Source of the DNA: Taklimakanibacter lacteus
GTDB taxonomy: Bacteria; Pseudomonadota; Alphaproteobacteria; Rhizobiales; Aestuariivirgaceae
Direction: 5' to 3'
DNA length: 64,000 nt
Assembly: GCA_003576695.1 (NCBI GenBank)
Contig: QOZQ01000003.1
Span: 310,001-374,000 of the forward strand
Made by a program: the position numbers and the translations under genes. The notes under the pieces were generated by a model. That model was given only the letters and a program-made list of their open reading frames with translations, was not told the origin of the DNA and ran no database searches. Positions 61,131 through 64,000 of the stretch are shown piece after piece (position 1 is the stretch's first letter; every line of letters begins with the position of its first letter).

Positions 61131-61225
61131 ACCGTGATATGATGGATTCTCACGTCGCATTCAAGAAAAATTTTGCCCGGAACCCGAAAAATCGCGTGGG
61201 GCTTCAAAGGGTTCTTTATAGAACC

Positions 61226-61690
61226 TTAATCGCAAGCGTTTGGACGGAGGTGACCGCCGATGGCGCCGAGAAGTTTTGCCAGCTGCTCGAGGTCCTTCTC
61301 CGGAAGATCGGGTCCCAGAGTCTCTTCGACGGCATCGCGATAGGCCGGCCAGACTCGCTTCTGCATGGCGCGGCCTTCCGCCGTCAGCTGGATCATCTGG
61401 CCGCGCCCGTCGCCGGGGCAGGCGATGCGCTCGATGAGTCCCGCCGCCTCCATTCGGTCGAGGAGGCGGGAGAGATTGTACTGGGCGACCAGCAGTTCCT
61501 TCTCGAGTTCCAGCGGCCGCATCCGGCGCCCGCCTTCGCGCGAGAGCTCGAGCAGCACGTCATACCAGGCGATGGGCGGCAACCCTTTGGCCTTCACCGC
61601 AGCCTCGACCTTGCGCACGACCTTGTCATGGGCGCGGATGAGCCGCACCCAGACATGCAAAACCTTGTCGATCCGCTTTTCCTCGGCCAT
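61226..61690 (-). CDS. MarR-family transcriptional regulator
   Basis: 154 residues with a winged helix-turn-helix (about 55-120: LELEKELLVAQYNLSRLLDRMEAAGLIERIACPGDGRGQMIQLTAEG). It is divergent from a glutathione transferase gene, with three ATGCA-NN-TGCAT palindromes between, so it probably represses both and is released by an electrophile or phenolic ligand. The inducer is not known. Confidence 0.9.
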   Translation of the reverse strand: MAEEKRIDKVLHVWVRLIRAHDKVVRKVEAAVKAKGLPPIAWYDVLLELSREGGRRMRPLELEKELLVAQYNLSRLLDRMEAAGLIERIACPGDGRGQMIQLTAEGRAMQKRVWPAYRDAVEETLGPDLPEKDLEQLAKLLGAIGGHLRPNACD

Positions 61691-61710
61691 CGCCGCTATC
61701 CTAGAGATTC

Positions 61711-61770
61711 ATGCATCTGCATCAAGCTTGACATATAGATGCAACTGCATTAATGTCAATGCACTTGCAT
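61711..61770. promoter_or_regulatory. Three ATGCA-NN-TGCAT operators between marR and gst genes
   Basis: Perfect palindromes ATGCATCTGCAT (61711-61722), ATGCAACTGCAT (61739-61750) and ATGCACTTGCAT (61759-61770). Start-to-start spacings are 28 and 20 bp. They fit the dimeric MarR site size and cover the divergent promoter region. Confidence 0.85.
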
Positions 61771-61796
61771 CAAACTGAGTCCCAAAGGAGACTAAC

Positions 61797-62411
61797 ATGA
61801 AGCTCTATTATTCGCCCGGTGCCTGCTCGCTGGCTCCCCATATCGTGGCCAAGGAAGCCGGCATCGCACTCGATCTCGAGAAGGTCGACCTTGCCGCCCA
61901 CAAGCTCACCGACGGCACCGACTATTATGATGTCAATCCGCGCGGCTATGTGCCGGCGATCCGCGTCAAGGCGGATGAGCCGGTGCTGACGGAGGCCAAT
62001 GTGCTGGTGCAGTTCCTCGCCGACCAGAAGCCGGAAGCGGGCCTGATGCCGAAGGCGGGAACGCCCGAGCGCTACCGCGCCCAGCAGTGGCTGGCTTTCG
62101 TCGCCACGGAGCTGCACAAGAACTTCTCCTGGCTCTGGTACAAGGACACCCCGGCCGAGACCAAGACGGCGGTCAAGGACAAGCTCAACAAGCGTTTCGC
62201 CGAGCTCGACGCCCATCTGAAGAGCAACGACTTCATCCTCGGCAAGACTTTCTCCGCCGCCGATGCCTATGCCTTCACCATCATCAACTGGGTGAATTTC
62301 CTCGGCATGAACCTGAAGAGCTTCCCCAATCTGCAGGCCTTCATGGACCGGGTCGCCGCCCGTCCCAAGGTGCAGGAAGCGCTCAAGGCCGAAGGCCTGA
62401 TCGCCGCTTAG
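61797..62411 (+). CDS. Glutathione S-transferase (beta-class-like)
   Basis: 204 residues: thioredoxin-like N-domain beginning MKLYYSPGACSLAPHIV (beta-class GSTs have a Cys near position 10; Cys10 here), the cis-Pro/glutathione site YVPAIRVKADEPVLTEANVL, and a helical C-domain. It conjugates glutathione to electrophiles. AAAGGAG precedes the ATG. Control by the MarR operators upstream is likely. Confidence 0.9.
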   Translation: MKLYYSPGACSLAPHIVAKEAGIALDLEKVDLAAHKLTDGTDYYDVNPRGYVPAIRVKADEPVLTEANVLVQFLADQKPEAGLMPKAGTPERYRAQQWLAFVATELHKNFSWLWYKDTPAETKTAVKDKLNKRFAELDAHLKSNDFILGKTFSAADAYAFTIINWVNFLGMNLKSFPNLQAFMDRVAARPKVQEALKAEGLIAA

Positions 62412-62442
62412 TCTTGTCCCTTCTCCTTGCGGGGAAGATGGC

Positions 62443-62464
62443 TCACCCGGCTTCGGCCGGGTGA
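62443..62464. terminator. Hairpin with TTCG loop between the two gst genes
   Basis: TCACCCGGC (62443-62451), TTCG loop, GCCGGGTGA (62456-62464): a perfect 9-bp stem closed by a stable UUCG tetraloop. No T-run follows, so it may be a pause or mRNA-stabilising hairpin more than a terminator. Confidence 0.55.
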
Positions 62465-62497
62465 GAAGAACATTTCATGCAGACAATGTGAGGCCCC

Positions 62498-63166
62498 ATG
62501 ACGAAACTCACTCTCATCAGCCACGCTCTATGCCCCTATGTGCAAAGGGCGGTGATCGCGCTCAAGGAGAAGGGTGTCGATTTCGAAAGGATCGATATCG
62601 ATCTCAGCCAGAAGCCGGACTGGTTCCTGGAAATCTCGCCGCTCGGCAAGGTGCCGGTGCTGAAGGTGGAGGACGACGTGATCTTCGAATCGACGGTGAT
62701 CGCCGAATTCCTCGAAGATACGGTCGCGCCGCCTCTGCATCCCTCCGACGCCGTCAGGCGCGCCGATCATCGCGCCTGGATCGAATTCGCAAGCGTCGTG
62801 CTCTCCGACATCTGGGGGTTCTATACCGCGACGAATGCCGAGACTTTCGAACAGAAGCGCCGTGACCTCATCCAGCGCTTCGAGCGCCTCGAGGCCCGCG
62901 TCAAGGCGGAACCCTGGTTCGACGGCGGAACCTTCCATCTGGTCGATGCCGCTTTCGGCCCGGTCTTCCGCTATTTCGACGTCTTCGACACCATCGAGGA
63001 TTTCGGCATCCTGGCCGGCAAGCCGAAGCTCGCGCGCTGGCGCAAGGCCCTGAAGGCGCGTGCCTCGGTGGCCTCGGCCGTGGCGCAGGATTATCCGGCA
63101 AGGCTGCATGATTTCATCCTTGAGCGCCACTCGCATATGTCGGGACTGCTGCTGGAGGCTGCGTAG
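62498..63166 (+). CDS. Glutathione S-transferase family protein (omega/zeta-like, CPY motif)
   Basis: 222 residues with an N-terminal thioredoxin fold and catalytic Cys12 in ALCPYVQR, the glutaredoxin-like CPY motif of omega-type and glutathionyl-reductase GSTs, then GKVPVLKVEDDVIFESTVIAEFL. It likely carries out thiol transfer or dehalogenation-type chemistry. It lies 86 bp after the first GST gene and may share its transcript. Confidence 0.88.
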   Translation: MTKLTLISHALCPYVQRAVIALKEKGVDFERIDIDLSQKPDWFLEISPLGKVPVLKVEDDVIFESTVIAEFLEDTVAPPLHPSDAVRRADHRAWIEFASVVLSDIWGFYTATNAETFEQKRRDLIQRFERLEARVKAEPWFDGGTFHLVDAAFGPVFRYFDVFDTIEDFGILAGKPKLARWRKALKARASVASAVAQDYPARLHDFILERHSHMSGLLLEAA

Positions 63167-63171
63167 CCATT

Positions 63172-63376
63172 TACCCTCCCCCTTGTGGGAAGGGCAATCG
63201 CATATGAAAATTCTTGAGCCAGGTAGGCTGTCTCCATTTTTCCCCCTCGCCCGTTGCGAAGCAATGGGAGAGGGTGCCCGATAGGGCGGGTGAGGGCTCT
63301 TTGCCTACAACAAGAACAGCTTTTGAAGGCTTCGCGTGCTTCGAGAAAGAGCCCTCATCCGGCCTGTCGGCCACCT
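63172..63376. repeat. Dispersed palindrome-rich repeat, copy 2 (truncated)
   Basis: Matches 54640-54845 over about 200 bp, including GGGCAATCGCAT, CCCTCGCCCGTTGCGAAGCA and GGGCGGGTGAGGGCTCTT. Similarity stops at about 63376, just after GGCCACCTT, where sequence belonging to the transposase end begins. Copy 1 continues for another 85 bp, so this copy appears interrupted by the insertion sequence. Confidence 0.7.
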
Positions 63377-63721
63377 TGTATGGGGCTTTTTTTGTCAAGA
63401 TCGCTTTCACACATTTTTACTCCTTCAGTTTGGCAAGACGGGTGCACAGGTGATGGATCGAGGCGAACGACCTGAGGGGAACTTGCATGATGTGGCGAAG
63501 ACTTCCGCCACAGCCTTGTATACGGTGGCCCTGAGGACCGAACCATGATGCAGTCATGCGCATCTGCGGCAAGTTCCGTGATGCTGGCTCCAATCTTCTC
63601 CGCGGCATCAAAGCCATGGTGGTGTAACGGTCAGCCATCACCCCGGGTCGTGAATGGCACTGAGTGCCAAAACCTCTCTTCAAATGAACGCTGTCCAGCC
63701 TCCTCCTTTGCTTTCTTCCTC
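63377..63721 (-). mobile_element. Non-coding terminal segment of IS110/IS1111-family element
   Basis: About 345 bp with no convincing gene between the interrupted repeat and the transposase stop, on the 3' side of the transposase. Base composition is more AT-rich than the flanks. In IS1111-type elements the longer non-coding end lies 3' of the transposase and encodes the bridge RNA, so this segment may hold one. The outer boundary is inferred from loss of repeat homology. Confidence 0.5.
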
Positions 63722-64000
63722 TTAAACTGCCTGGCACAACCTGATGCCTTCGGGGATCACACCCTGAGTAATCATGCGCCACAAGGCGATGAGCAGCTTG
63801 CGGGCAAGCGCCACGATCATCAGCTTGCGCACATCCTTGCGCGCACTTTGTGTCTTGCGCTCGTACCATTGCGCCAGTGGACTGTCCTTCTGGAATCTGA
63901 GGAAGCGCCAGGCGAACTGGATCATGCCACGTCTGACCCGACCATTGCCGGCGCGCGCCAGGCCTTGCTCGCGCCGCCTTTGCCCGCTCTCATCGGGCGA
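63722..64000 (-). CDS. IS110/IS1111-family transposase, C-terminal part
   Basis: The visible 92 residues are the C-terminal Transposase_20-type region: GNGRVRRGMIQFAWRFLRFQ, SPLAQWYERKT and RKLMIVALARKLLIALWRMITQGVIPEG. This region holds the second half of the catalytic site, with the conserved serine domain of IS110 recombinases. The reading frame is open through the right edge, so only the 3' end is visible and intactness cannot be judged. Confidence 0.85.
   Translation of the reverse strand, partial: SPDESGQRRREQGLARAGNGRVRRGMIQFAWRFLRFQKDSPLAQWYERKTQSARKDVRKLMIVALARKLLIALWRMITQGVIPEGIRLCQAV

Noticed and set aside
63214-63548. Several short plus-strand frames in the repeat and IS end
   Set aside because: They cross the dispersed repeat boundary, have no ribosome sites and no resemblance to known proteins.

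Overview
The window is GC-rich, densely coded chromosomal DNA of an alphaproteobacterium, most likely a Hyphomicrobiales (Rhizobiales) member. The pointers are a PhnW/PhnA/PhnY aminoethylphosphonate pathway with a LysR regulator, Glx/Mgs-type split glutamate-synthase proteins, a SigF/NrsF-like sigma system, a TGA-N9-TCA (RirA-type) iron box, a structured leader upstream of a speF-type ornithine decarboxylase, and many extragenic palindromes. The species cannot be named from sequence alone. No tRNA, rRNA or CRISPR array was seen.

Layout. 1-7145: minus-strand phnW-phnA-phnY-Na/Pi transporter-phosphoesterase operon with a divergent LysR gene. 7216-13627: nitrilase-like hydrolase, MBL-fold hydrolase, J-domain protein, PhyH dioxygenase, XRE regulator, SnoaL-like protein, DMT exporter and a GntR regulator. 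13784-20585: FAD amine oxidoreductase, glutamine-synthetase-like ligase (candidate gmaS), three split glutamate-synthase-like subunits (mgsABC/glxBCD type) and an unknown 138-aa protein, followed by a GFA-family protein. 21021-22801: arginase-family enzyme and SDR. 22927-27020: a bufferin (copper-binding RiPP) operon with two tandem precursors, MNIO, partner protein and DoxX, facing a SigF-NrsF pair. 27031-27695: PemK/Phd-type toxin-antitoxin. 28231-37814: trimethylamine monooxygenase (tmm), DUF2332 protein, LssY-like protein, a GIY-YIG gene inside inverted palindromic repeats, TMAO demethylase (tdm), flavin reductase and an APC permease. 37929-40422: LemA and DUF2207 pair. 40442-45839: thiBPQ with a TPP riboswitch, divergent thiN and an rRNA methyltransferase. 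46367-51598: heme/iron uptake. 52108-54629: EF-P, EpmA and a DUF2066 protein. 54946-60745: class III aminotransferase, ParDE, acetylpolyamine amidohydrolase, two GNATs and ornithine decarboxylase. 61226-63166: MarR and two glutathione transferases. 63722-64000: 3' end of an IS110/IS1111-family transposase.

How the parts fit. The clearest theme is methylated-amine catabolism. Tmm would convert trimethylamine to TMAO and Tdm would cleave TMAO to dimethylamine and formaldehyde. The ligase, MgsABC-like proteins and FAD oxidoreductase 13-20 kb away resemble the gamma-glutamylmethylamide/N-methylglutamate route for methylamine. Four regulatory regions in these two separated blocks carry arrays of a heptamer close to AATTGGT (or its complement) spaced 10-11 bp apart, on one face of the helix: GntR/FAD oxidoreductase, DUF/tmm, tdm/flavin reductase, and upstream of the APC permease. 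This looks like one regulon, and I did not recognise the array as a known operator.

Other strong regulatory signals are paired SigF-type promoters (GTAAYG-N16-CGAA) in the bufferin/sigF divergent region, a TPP riboswitch with a mobile two-hairpin repeat between aptamer and thiB, three ATGCA-NN-TGCAT operators at the MarR/gst promoter, and a long structured leader with an upstream ORF before the ornithine decarboxylase. Genome-plasticity marks include a decayed copy of the hmuT 3' end, a ~200-bp repeat shared by 54.6 and 63.2 kb, and a transposase end lying in the second copy of that repeat.
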